Positions 45,850 through 53,739 of a stretch of DNA of 64,000 bases are shown one piece after another (the first letter of the stretch is position 1; each line of letters opens with the position of its first letter). The stretch lies in the NCBI RefSeq assembly GCF_002288825.1, contig NZ_NSLI01000006.1, positions 1-64,000 on the forward strand. The letters are read 5' to 3'. The DNA comes from Sphingomonas lenta. GTDB lineage: Bacteria; Pseudomonadota; Alphaproteobacteria; Sphingomonadales; Sphingomonadaceae. Both the position numbers and the translations under genes were made by a program. The notes below the pieces were generated by a model. That model searched no databases. It saw only the letters and a list, made by a program, of their open reading frames with translations, and was not told the DNA's origin.

Positions 45850-46629
45850 ATGAACCCGAAGCCGCTCGATACGTCGACCGAATATTGGCTGTGGATCGGC
45901 GTCGCGGGCATGGCGCTGTCTGCAGCCGTGATGCTTTTCCAGGCGCGTCGTTCGCGCACGCCGTTCGAGGAGGGTCAATCGGTCAACCAATTCTTCGTGC
46001 TGCTTATCGCTTTCGGCACTTACCTTGCGATGGCGCTCGGTCAGGGAAGCCTCACGGCGGACGATGGTCGCCAGGTGTTCGTCTCGCGTTACGTGACCTG
46101 GGCCTTCACGACGCCGCTCCTGCTCCTCGGACTGGCTACCACGGCACTCGGCGTACCGGTGACGCGGCGTAAGCCGATCGTCTTCGGCATGCTCGGTGCC
46201 GATGTGATTATGATCCTCACTGGCCTCGTCGCCGCACTCTCGCCATCCGGTTCGGCCGAGAAGTGGACTTGGTACCTCGTCAGCTCGGGGGCCTTCCTGG
46301 CGGTGCTCTACCTGCTCTGGTCGACGCTTCGCACGGAGGCGCACGTGTCCGGTCCGGACCAAGCCCGCCTGTACGGTCGCAACCTCCGCTTCCTGACGGT
46401 CATATGGCTGCTCTATCCCGTCAATTTCCTGCTCGGGAACGAGGGGCTTCGCGCTTATGGCGGCACCGAGACCACCGCCGGCTACACGTTGCTCGACCTC
46501 ATCTCGAAGGCGGTGTACGGCTTCTTCGCCATCGCGGGTGTCCGCCGCTTGGTCGATGCTCACGGCGCGCCCGACGACTCGCTAGACGCGGTGGCGCGCA
46601 GAGCTGCCTCGGACGGAATGACGAGCTGA
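45850..46629 (+). CDS. microbial rhodopsin with unusual T-T-G helix-C motif
   Basis: 259 residues, seven membrane helices, GGAGG 8 bp before the ATG. Helix G has the retinal Lys220 and Asp216 (LLDLISKAVYGFF), equal to bacteriorhodopsin Lys216/Asp212. Helix C reads SRYVTWAFTTPLLLLGL: Arg80, Thr83, Thr87 and Gly94 take the places of Arg82, Asp85, Thr89 and Asp96. GAD (Asp118) and the WLLYP box are kept, and Glu198 matches Glu194. With Thr at the counter-ion site, as in halorhodopsins, an anion pump or a sensor is more likely than a proton pump. The flanking blh gene supports retinal supply. Confidence 0.92.
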   Translation: MNPKPLDTSTEYWLWIGVAGMALSAAVMLFQARRSRTPFEEGQSVNQFFVLLIAFGTYLAMALGQGSLTADDGRQVFVSRYVTWAFTTPLLLLGLATTALGVPVTRRKPIVFGMLGADVIMILTGLVAALSPSGSAEKWTWYLVSSGAFLAVLYLLWSTLRTEAHVSGPDQARLYGRNLRFLTVIWLLYPVNFLLGNEGLRAYGGTETTAGYTLLDLISKAVYGFFAIAGVRRLVDAHGAPDDSLDAVARRAASDGMTS

Positions 46630-47054
46630 GACGCTGATCGACGCTGCGCCCTGCCGTCACCGCTCAAGCTCCATATTTGCCCCTTTGGACTGGGTCGGGA
46701 ACTGAGCTCGATCCAGGACACTAAGGGTTCGGGTGATCGTGTATTGCGAGCACGTCGCCGTTCTGGGCCTGCCGTAACGCCCTCATCAGCATCAGGCCCG
46801 TTCTGCCCTGCCCGCTCCGCTAGGCGTAGATCTTCGACGACCGCGCGCACGACCATCTCATAGACCGGTGTGTAGGGCGACACCTAGGGCATATGCTCGA
46901 CGAACACGAGTGGGGAGCAAGCGAACAGTCCGGAGGTCTTCAAATCTAGAGGCAATCGGACTCGCTATTATCGTCGAGAACAGTGAGGTTGAACTCCAGG
47001 CTAATACCGGGGAAGGCGGCCAACGGCTCTCATAAGCGACGGCCGACGCCGGGA
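46630..47054. other. intergenic, nothing recognised
   Basis: About 425 bp between the rhodopsin stop and the convergent fusion gene. No supported gene and no clear terminator hairpin with a T-run. Confidence 0.4.
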
Positions 47055-49799
47055 TTAGACGACGTACTTGTCCCAGCCGGCATAATGCTCGCGGCTGCGA
47101 TGACCCCGTGGAAAGCTGAGCGCGACGAGTGACACGCCAAGCGCAACACTGGCGACACCGGCGGCTGGCCCATGGCCATCGAGAAGCCATGGGGCCGCGA
47201 CGAGCCAAGCCCCGAGCGCCGCGTTGAGGAACCGGAGTGCACGCGCCACCTCGGCGGTCGCGATAATGGCAACGGTGATCGCGAGCGCACCGACCACATG
47301 GTCGCTGTTCGCCATCGGCCCGGAAGTCCCGAACACGACACGGGTGAGCATCAGGAAGGCCCCGATCGCCATCATAGCGGCAAGAGTCCAGGGCAACGTT
47401 ACGCCGCGCGTCGTGTCCCGCCAAAACGCCCCAGGCGAGGCGAGCGCGTCCGAGTCGTCCACCGCACCGCCCTCGACGGCGTCGCCCTTGAAGAAGGTGC
47501 GCAGAACCGACTTTCCGCGGCAGCGCGCCCACCACAGGAACTGACCCATCGCGATGACCTCGTCGAGGGCGAATGGGATCATGATCAGCATCGCCAGCGC
47601 CGCGATCAGGGTGGGCGTACTCCATGTCCCGATCATGATCGGCTGGATGATGATGAAGTAGATGCTGATCACGCCCAGCGGGATGACCAGGATGCCGAAG
47701 AAAGTCACCATCCACGGCATGGTGCGCCACCGGTCGCGCGTGCCCATGACCGCCATCAGGATTTCAAGCAGGTAGCTTATGGCCCCGAGGCCGGCGTCGG
47801 GGATCGGCCAGGCCCGGGACACGTCGGAGGTGATGATCTCCTCCGTGCCGTTGCGCGGATCGGCGGGCGAGCCCTGGAAGAACGGCTCCCACGCGTGGTC
47901 GATGTGACCGAACTGGTAGGCGGTCAGATGCCTAGAAATCAGGAGCCCGATCAGGCCCATCGCCACGATGGGCAGGCGTTGCGCATCGGTCGAGGGCGAG
48001 TAAGTCCAGCCCGGCGGCACGCTTTTGGGATCCATCATGCCGGCCATGCTCATGCCCGGCATCATCGGGACCAGAACCGCGAACGCGATCACGCCGGCGC
48101 CCACGATCATGGTGTTGAGGTATTGCGCCGCGCTCGGGGTCCACAACAACAGCGGCGCGAAAAGGAGCCAGATGCCTGCGAACGCATTGGCCCATTGCCC
48201 GAACCATGCCGTCCGCTTCGACAACGACATGGCCCCGAATATCATGATGGCGAGCCCGGTCAGCATATCGCTCACCATCATCGCTTGCGCGCGCCACTCG
48301 ACCGAGGGCAGTCCTCGCTCGGCCGTGACCGCGCGAACCGCCTCGCTTACGCCCGCGCTGGTCGTTGCGTCGTAGACGAGCGGGCTGGCGAGCAGCCAGG
48401 CGCCGAGGCCGATAGTGGCGTAATGCGCCCAACGGGCTCGGCGCTCGTCGCGCTCCATCATGGCCATGTGCCCGGCATGCGCGTCGCCTCCCTCCGGCGC
48501 GGCGCCATGGCCCATGCCGGCGTGGCCGCCATACCGGCTGTGATCCATATCCTCGTGCGCGCTCGCCGGACGCGGCGTTTCCTCGTCCACCATCGCCGCA
48601 TGGTTCATGCCCGCGTGGACCGTCCCGGGCTGCTCCATCGCGTGATGATCCGAACCGCCGACGGCAGCAATCGGCCCGGACTCGCCGGCACCCTTCGCCG
48701 GACGCTTGCCATACCAGGCGACGAGCGCCGGATTGAGCTTGTTGGCGCGATACCAGCCCTGAGGGTCCGCCCTGAGCGCCGCCACCATCTTCGGCAACGC
48801 GTCGCGCAGCCGATGGCTGGGCTCCCAACCCAGCAGCGTGCGCGCCCGCGTGATATCGAGGACGTAATGGTCGCTGCTCGCGTCGACCATCCACGGCCTG
48901 ATGGACGCGTCATCGCCAAGGAATGCGTCTTGGACCCAAGCACCCGCCTTGGCGATCGGTTGCGGAATGCGCAGGGTCGTCCAGCCCTCGCCATGAAGTG
49001 AGCGGCCGATGACGTCCTGGACCTCGCCGTAACCCAGCGCCTCGGGTTCGCCGATCAGGAGCGGAAGCTCCGGCGGCAGCTCGCGGCGGCGCTCGACCAG
49101 CCTCGCGACAGCGTCGGCGAGGTCGTCCAAATGCACGAACGACTGTCCCGCGCACAGCATGCCGGGATACAGGTGCCCGATCAGCCGGTGCTCGTAGATG
49201 CGCGCGATCTGTTCGGCCAAGAATGGCTGGTGGCCGTAGTCGTCGTAAACGCCCGCGATCCGGAGGAACACGACGGGGATGCGACCGTGCCGCTCCCGTA
49301 GCAGCTCCTCCGTGCGCACCTTGGATTGGGGGTAGGCCCAGGCAGGCGCGATGGGGGAGTCCTCGTTGATCGTCTCATCCGGCTGGTCCGTCGCGGCGTG
49401 GACGAGCATGGTGCTCGCGAACACGAACTGGTCGATGTCGAACGCCTGGAGGCCATCGATCAGTCGGCGCGTGCCCTGGACGGTCACCTGCTCGTACATC
49501 GGGTTCAGCTCGCCCGTGACGTCGTAATAGGCGGCGAGATGGATAACCGAAGCGATCCGCGAGCCATATCGCTCCCTCACCTCGGTCAGCGCCTTCTCGA
49601 CACCTTCGTCTGAACCGAGGTCCGTGTCGACCGAGTCGCCGTCCATCGCGCGACCCGGCTTGGTGCGGTCGAGAGAGACGACCCGGTATGCGCCGCCGAG
49701 CCGTTTGCGGACGGCGGAACCGATATATCCCGTTCCGCCGGTGACCAAGACGATCGGTCGTTCGGCCTGCGCCGGGGATGTTTCGTCTTTCTGCTGCAT
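47055..49799 (-). CDS. epimerase / Met-His linker / SPW / VKOR-like fusion membrane protein
   Basis: 914 residues. (1) Residues 16-355: short-chain NAD-dependent epimerase with TGGTGYIG (20-27) and the catalytic Y156-PQS-K160. (2) About 375-455: Met/His-rich linker (HAGMNHAAMVD, HEDMDHSRYGGHAGMGHG). (3) Membrane part with SPW-repeat-like segments (WAHYATIGLGAWLLASPLVY, WLLFAPLLLW; again near the C-terminus, AALGAWLVAAPWLLDG). (4) A stretch (about 660-750, LEILMAVMGTRDRWRTMPWM to MIPFALDEVIAMGQFL) resembling VKOR-family domains, but the redox Cys pair position reads TWSTPT. Function unknown; copper or envelope stress is inferred. Confidence 0.7.
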   Translation of the reverse strand: MQQKDETSPAQAERPIVLVTGGTGYIGSAVRKRLGGAYRVVSLDRTKPGRAMDGDSVDTDLGSDEGVEKALTEVRERYGSRIASVIHLAAYYDVTGELNPMYEQVTVQGTRRLIDGLQAFDIDQFVFASTMLVHAATDQPDETINEDSPIAPAWAYPQSKVRTEELLRERHGRIPVVFLRIAGVYDDYGHQPFLAEQIARIYEHRLIGHLYPGMLCAGQSFVHLDDLADAVARLVERRRELPPELPLLIGEPEALGYGEVQDVIGRSLHGEGWTTLRIPQPIAKAGAWVQDAFLGDDASIRPWMVDASSDHYVLDITRARTLLGWEPSHRLRDALPKMVAALRADPQGWYRANKLNPALVAWYGKRPAKGAGESGPIAAVGGSDHHAMEQPGTVHAGMNHAAMVDEETPRPASAHEDMDHSRYGGHAGMGHGAAPEGGDAHAGHMAMMERDERRARWAHYATIGLGAWLLASPLVYDATTSAGVSEAVRAVTAERGLPSVEWRAQAMMVSDMLTGLAIMIFGAMSLSKRTAWFGQWANAFAGIWLLFAPLLLWTPSAAQYLNTMIVGAGVIAFAVLVPMMPGMSMAGMMDPKSVPPGWTYSPSTDAQRLPIVAMGLIGLLISRHLTAYQFGHIDHAWEPFFQGSPADPRNGTEEIITSDVSRAWPIPDAGLGAISYLLEILMAVMGTRDRWRTMPWMVTFFGILVIPLGVISIYFIIIQPIMIGTWSTPTLIAALAMLIMIPFALDEVIAMGQFLWWARCRGKSVLRTFFKGDAVEGGAVDDSDALASPGAFWRDTTRGVTLPWTLAAMMAIGAFLMLTRVVFGTSGPMANSDHVVGALAITVAIIATAEVARALRFLNAALGAWLVAAPWLLDGHGPAAGVASVALGVSLVALSFPRGHRSREHYAGWDKYVV

Positions 49800-49887
49800 A
49801 ACCCGCCTTCGATCGGTTCACCTCCGAAACACGGCCGGGAGCGGGATTGTTGCGGAGAAAGTCTTCGTGGCTTGCCCGGCCGGTGAT

Positions 49888-49900
49888 CTGTCTAGGCAAT
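49888..49900. promoter_or_regulatory. TGTCTAGGCAA operator-like box (site 4)
   Basis: CTGTCTAGGCAAT in the divergent gap, 89 bp upstream of the fusion gene (-). Confidence 0.6.
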
Positions 49901-49964
49901 ACTTGGACCGGCTTGGAGCCGCCTACGCTCGTCCAGGAAGTACGCCGCCGCACCCGATCGGCAC

Positions 49965-49978
49965 ATTGCCTAGACAAT
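49965..49978. promoter_or_regulatory. ATTGCCTAGACAAT operator-like box (site 5)
   Basis: A 14-bp near-perfect palindrome, the same box as site 4 in inverted orientation, about 115 bp upstream of the RTX gene (+). Two boxes 64 bp apart between divergent genes suggest joint control. Confidence 0.65.
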
Positions 49979-50092
49979 CGGACCTTTACGGCGGCCGATC
50001 GGTGCATATCCGGAACCCAGGCCTAGTGCACCGCGTGTGGCCCCTGCGCGCCAAGCAGCCGGCGGCGAAACTCGGCTTCAGGAGGACGGATC

Positions 50093-51496
50093 ATGGCACA
50101 AAAGCAAGCACGTGAGGTGAGGCAGGACCGCGATGAGGGCCGCGTCGACCGTGTGATCGACGAATATCGGCTCGCGATCGGAACCCAGCGCCCGGACTTC
50201 TTTTCCGGCCGTTCCGACAAGATGAACATCGAGTTCGGGCGCGGACAGTCCGACGCGCTCATCGGCGCAGGGATGGACGACGCGCTGTGGGGCGGTCGGG
50301 GCAACGACGTCGCGTTCGGCGGCGGCGGCATGGACGAGCTGGATGGGGGAGACGGCTCGGACATCCTGTTCGGCGGCGCGGAGAATGACGGCCTGACCGG
50401 CGGCGACGGTCGAGACGTCCTCGACGAAGGGGCGGGCCATGGCGATCTCGAAGGCGGCAGGGGCGACGACGTCCTGATCGGCGGCACCGGGGCCGACGCC
50501 TTCGTCTTCGACCCGAACTCGGGTGACGACGTGATCTACGATTTCAGAGCCGGTCCCGGCATGTTCGATCACTTGGTCATGCGCGACATCGATCCCGAGG
50601 AGCTGCGCTTCGAGGAGACGGGCGCCGGTACTCGGATCAGCTGGAACGATGGCAAGGCTTCGGTCCTCCTTGCCGGAGTTGCGAAGTCCGAACTCGCCCA
50701 GGACGACTTCATGTTTCCGGAGGATCGCCAGCTCCTGCTGCCGGGCGATCCCGCTGACACCCGTCTGGAGGCCGTCAGTTACGCGAAGAATGAGGGCGGC
50801 AATGTTTCCGCTCCGGCGGTGAACGGCAACACCGCTCCGGCGGTCGACTATGAGTTCGACGAGTTCAACGTCCAGTATGGCGGTGCTGGCGGCGACACGT
50901 TCCAGGCCACCGCCGACCGCGACGTGTACTTCGGCCTGGGCGGCGCCGACCGGCTCTACGGCGGGGCCGAGGACGACCACCTCGACGGCGGCGACGGGAA
51001 TGACGTGCTCGACGGCGGAGACGGCCAGGACGCGCTCAAGGGCGGCGCCGGTGCCGACGCGCTATATGGCGGCATGATGGCCGACAACCTCATGGGCGAG
51101 GAGGGTAACGACCGGCTCTTCGCCGGGGCCGGCCACGATATGCTCGAGGGCGGCCGCGGCGACGACCAGCTGAACGGCGGCGATGGCGCAGACGCCTTCA
51201 TCGTGCGTCCGGATAGCGGGAATGACGTGATCGTCGGCGGCTTCGACGCGGGTCCCGGTGCGTTCGACCACATCGCCTTTATCGACATCCTGCCGGGACA
51301 GGTGAAGGTCGAGGACACGTCGGGCGGCGTGCTCGTGTCCTGGGACACCGACCAGGGCGACGGCTCCGTGCTGATCCAGGGGATCACCACCTCGCAGATG
51401 GCGCAGGATGACTTCATGTTCAGCAGCGTCGAAGGCGGAGGGTTCGTGAGCAATCCGAACATCACCTATCTCGGTTCGGAGTACCTGTTCCTCTGA
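50093..51496 (+). CDS. RTX-repeat calcium-binding protein, two modules
   Basis: 467 residues, acidic and Gly/Asp-rich. Two similar modules (about 40-220 and 280-455) each hold a run of GGxGxDxLx nonapeptides (GGRGNDVAFGGGG, GGDGNDVLDGGDG) followed by a conserved tail (GADAFVFDPNSGDDVIYDF / GADAFIVRPDSGNDVIVGG, then SELAQDDFMF / SQMAQDDFMF). It binds Ca2+ in beta-roll form. No N-terminal signal peptide, as expected for type I secretion, but no type I transporter is in the window. It is followed by a hairpin terminator. Confidence 0.88.
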   Translation: MAQKQAREVRQDRDEGRVDRVIDEYRLAIGTQRPDFFSGRSDKMNIEFGRGQSDALIGAGMDDALWGGRGNDVAFGGGGMDELDGGDGSDILFGGAENDGLTGGDGRDVLDEGAGHGDLEGGRGDDVLIGGTGADAFVFDPNSGDDVIYDFRAGPGMFDHLVMRDIDPEELRFEETGAGTRISWNDGKASVLLAGVAKSELAQDDFMFPEDRQLLLPGDPADTRLEAVSYAKNEGGNVSAPAVNGNTAPAVDYEFDEFNVQYGGAGGDTFQATADRDVYFGLGGADRLYGGAEDDHLDGGDGNDVLDGGDGQDALKGGAGADALYGGMMADNLMGEEGNDRLFAGAGHDMLEGGRGDDQLNGGDGADAFIVRPDSGNDVIVGGFDAGPGAFDHIAFIDILPGQVKVEDTSGGVLVSWDTDQGDGSVLIQGITTSQMAQDDFMFSSVEGGGFVSNPNITYLGSEYLFL

Positions 51497-51507
51497 CCCC
51501 TGAAGGA

Positions 51508-51532
51508 GTGGGCCGGCTTCGGGCCGGCCCAC
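51508..51532. terminator. hairpin after the RTX gene
   Basis: Perfect 10-bp stem GTGGGCCGGC / GCCGGCCCAC with loop TTCGG, 11 bp after the stop. No T-run follows, so it may act as an mRNA end stabiliser or a weak terminator. Confidence 0.6.
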
Positions 51533-51579
51533 ACTCTCAACCTAGTTGCTCGCGCCGATTCAAGCGCGGGCTCGATCCC

Positions 51580-51610
51580 TTGACCTTGCCACGATGGCAA
51601 GCCCCATATC
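51580..51610 (+). promoter_or_regulatory. CueR-type promoter of the second multicopper oxidase
   Basis: TTGACC (51580-51585), dyad CTTGCCACGATGGCAAG (51585-51601), then CATATC (51605-51610) as -10 with 19-bp spacing. Same architecture as the copA and copZ promoters. Confidence 0.82.
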
Positions 51611-51623
51611 CGGTGAGCGTGGA

Positions 51624-51651
51624 GTGAGGGTTTTGTCTCGCTCGCGCGTAC
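51624..51651 (+). promoter_or_regulatory. TGAGGG-N15-GCGTAY element (second oxidase)
   Basis: GTGAGGG (51624-51630), 15 bp, GCGTAC (51646-51651) followed by TGGAT, 45 bp before the oxidase start. It lies immediately downstream of the CueR promoter. Confidence 0.65.
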
Positions 51652-51696
51652 TGGATCGGGAGTAGCGGCCGAGTGTTGCGGCCTATCGAGGGAAGA

Positions 51697-53739
51697 ATGA
51701 ACCAGCTGATGAACAGGCGCCAGCTTCTGCGGAGCGCCGGAATGGCGGGAAGCGGTCTCGCACTCGCGGCCCACATGCCTGCTTGGGCGCAGCCGGTATC
51801 GGCCGGCATCGCGAAGCCCCTCCCCACCGTGTCGGGCGAGGACATCCGGCTCCGCGTGGGCCATGTCATGCGCACGATCGACGGCAGGCGCACCCACGGC
51901 ATCGGCATCAACGGCACCGCGCCCGCGCCGCTCATTCGCTTGCGCGAGGGGCAGAACGTGCGCCTGCACGTCGAGAACACGCTGGACGAGGAGACCTCGA
52001 TCCACTGGCATGGGCTGCTGCTGCCGTTCCAGATGGACGGCGTGCCGGGCGTGAGCTTCCCGGGCATACCGGCCAGGTCGACTTTCACCTACGAGTTCCC
52101 GGTGATCCAGTCGGGCACCTACTGGTACCACAGCCATTCCGGGCTCCAGGAGCAGGAAGGCCATTACGGGCCGATCGTGATCGATCCCAAGGGTGCCGAC
52201 CCCGTGGCGTTCGACCGCGAGCACGTCATCGTGCTGTCGGACGCCAGCTTCATGCACCCGCACGCGATCTTCCGGCGGTTGAAGCTGGAGGCGGGCTACT
52301 TCAACCGCCAGCGCCAGACCTTGGGCGGGCTCCTCGCCGGCAAGGGGCAGAGCGCCGAGGAGCGGGCCATGTGGGGCAAGATGCGGATGGACCCAACCGA
52401 CATCGCCGACGTGACGGGCTCGACCTATACCTATCTCGCGAACGGCTACGGCCCCCGCGACAACTGGACGGCGCTGTTTCGGCCCGGCGAGCGGGTGCGG
52501 CTCCGGTTCATCAATGCTTCCGCGATGACGACCTTCAACGTCCGCATCCCCGGCCTCCCCATGACGATCGTCGCGGCCGACGGGCTGAACGTGCGCCCGG
52601 TGGAGATCGACGAGTTCCAGTTCGGCCCCGCCGAGACCTATGACGCCATCGTCACGCCCACCGAGGACCGCGCCTTCACGCTGGTCGGCGAGAGCGTGGA
52701 CCGCTCCGGCATGGCGCGCGCCACCTTGGCCCCGCGCGAGGGCATGACCGCGCCCGTCCCGCCGCTGCGCCCCCGCCCGATCGCGACCATGAAGGACATG
52801 GGCATGGGCGGGATGGATCATGGCGGCATGAACCACGGAGCCGCCCAGGGCGGAGCCGCAGGTTCGATGGCGGGCATGGACCACGCCGCGATGGGCCACG
52901 GCTCCCCCGCCGCGCCGGCGACCGACCATTCGCAGATGAACCACGGCGCGATGGCCGGAGCCGCGGCGGGCGCAATGGCAGGCATGTCGGCTGCCGACCA
53001 TGCGGCGATGGGACATGGCAGCCAGGCGGGCGCAACGGCGGCAGACCATGCCGCCATGGGACACGGAACCCAAGCCGGAGCCGAAGCGGCCGCCGATCAC
53101 GCGGCCATGGGTCACGGCACGCCGGCGGCTGGCGGTCAAGCCATGGACCACGCCGCCATGGGCCACGGCTCAGGCGGCATGGACCACTCCATGCGCGACT
53201 TCTCGAATGCGCCCGGCGTGAAGAAGGGTCCGGGCGTGCAGACCATCTCGCCCATGCCCGTCGACCGCACCGACTTCCCCGGCCAGGGGCTGGAGGACGT
53301 AGGCCACCGCACGCTCACCTACCGCCAGCTCATGGCGCTGGAGCCGAACCCCGACACGCGCGCGCCCGGCCGCGAGCTGGAAATCCACCTCACCGGCAAC
53401 ATGGAACGCTACATGTGGAGCTTCGACGGCGAGAAGCTGTCGGAGGTGAAGGAGCCGATCCCGATGCGGACCGGCGAACGGGTGCGCGTTACGCTGGTCA
53501 ACGACACCATGATGGGCCACCCCATCCACATCCACGGTCACTTCTTCGAGCTGGTGACGGGACATGGAGCCTACGCGCCCAGGAAGCATACGGTGCTGGT
53601 GCAGCCCGGCGGCAAGGTGAGCTGGGACGTAACCGCCGAGGCCGGCGACTGGGCGTTCCACTGCCACATGCTCTACCACATGCACGCCGGCATGATGCAG
53701 GTCGTCCAGGTCCGGAATGAGAAGGGAGAGGTCGCGTGA
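51697..53739 (+). CDS. copper-resistance multicopper oxidase CopA, Tat-exported
   Basis: 680 residues from the ATG at 51697. Twin-arginine signal (NRRQLLRSAGMAGSGLALAA). Copper motifs HWHGLLLPFQMDG, YWYHSHSGLQEQ, HPIHIHGHFFE and HCHMLYHMHAGMMQ are complete. A Met/His domain (about 365-500) contains five DHAAMGHG units. It oxidises periplasmic Cu(I). Its stop overlaps the GTG of copB (GTGA). It is a second, distinct copy relative to the 37.1-39.4 kb oxidase: Tat instead of Sec export, and two stacked promoter elements (CueR and the TGAGGG type). Confidence 0.95.
   Translation: MNQLMNRRQLLRSAGMAGSGLALAAHMPAWAQPVSAGIAKPLPTVSGEDIRLRVGHVMRTIDGRRTHGIGINGTAPAPLIRLREGQNVRLHVENTLDEETSIHWHGLLLPFQMDGVPGVSFPGIPARSTFTYEFPVIQSGTYWYHSHSGLQEQEGHYGPIVIDPKGADPVAFDREHVIVLSDASFMHPHAIFRRLKLEAGYFNRQRQTLGGLLAGKGQSAEERAMWGKMRMDPTDIADVTGSTYTYLANGYGPRDNWTALFRPGERVRLRFINASAMTTFNVRIPGLPMTIVAADGLNVRPVEIDEFQFGPAETYDAIVTPTEDRAFTLVGESVDRSGMARATLAPREGMTAPVPPLRPRPIATMKDMGMGGMDHGGMNHGAAQGGAAGSMAGMDHAAMGHGSPAAPATDHSQMNHGAMAGAAAGAMAGMSAADHAAMGHGSQAGATAADHAAMGHGTQAGAEAAADHAAMGHGTPAAGGQAMDHAAMGHGSGGMDHSMRDFSNAPGVKKGPGVQTISPMPVDRTDFPGQGLEDVGHRTLTYRQLMALEPNPDTRAPGRELEIHLTGNMERYMWSFDGEKLSEVKEPIPMRTGERVRVTLVNDTMMGHPIHIHGHFFELVTGHGAYAPRKHTVLVQPGGKVSWDVTAEAGDWAFHCHMLYHMHAGMMQVVQVRNEKGEVA
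52876..53170 (+). repeat. in-frame DHAAMGHG repeats within the oxidase
   Basis: Five copies of the octapeptide DHAAMGHG, separated by 9-30 residue Ala/Gly/Gln spacers, form the Met/His-rich copper-binding insert. The DNA copies are close but not identical. Confidence 0.85.

Noticed and set aside
49938..49952. GCGTACTT on the minus strand between the fusion and RTX genes, as another ECF-type element
   Set aside because: The sequence 15 bp upstream (ATGTGCC) does not match TGAGGG, so only half of the element is present.
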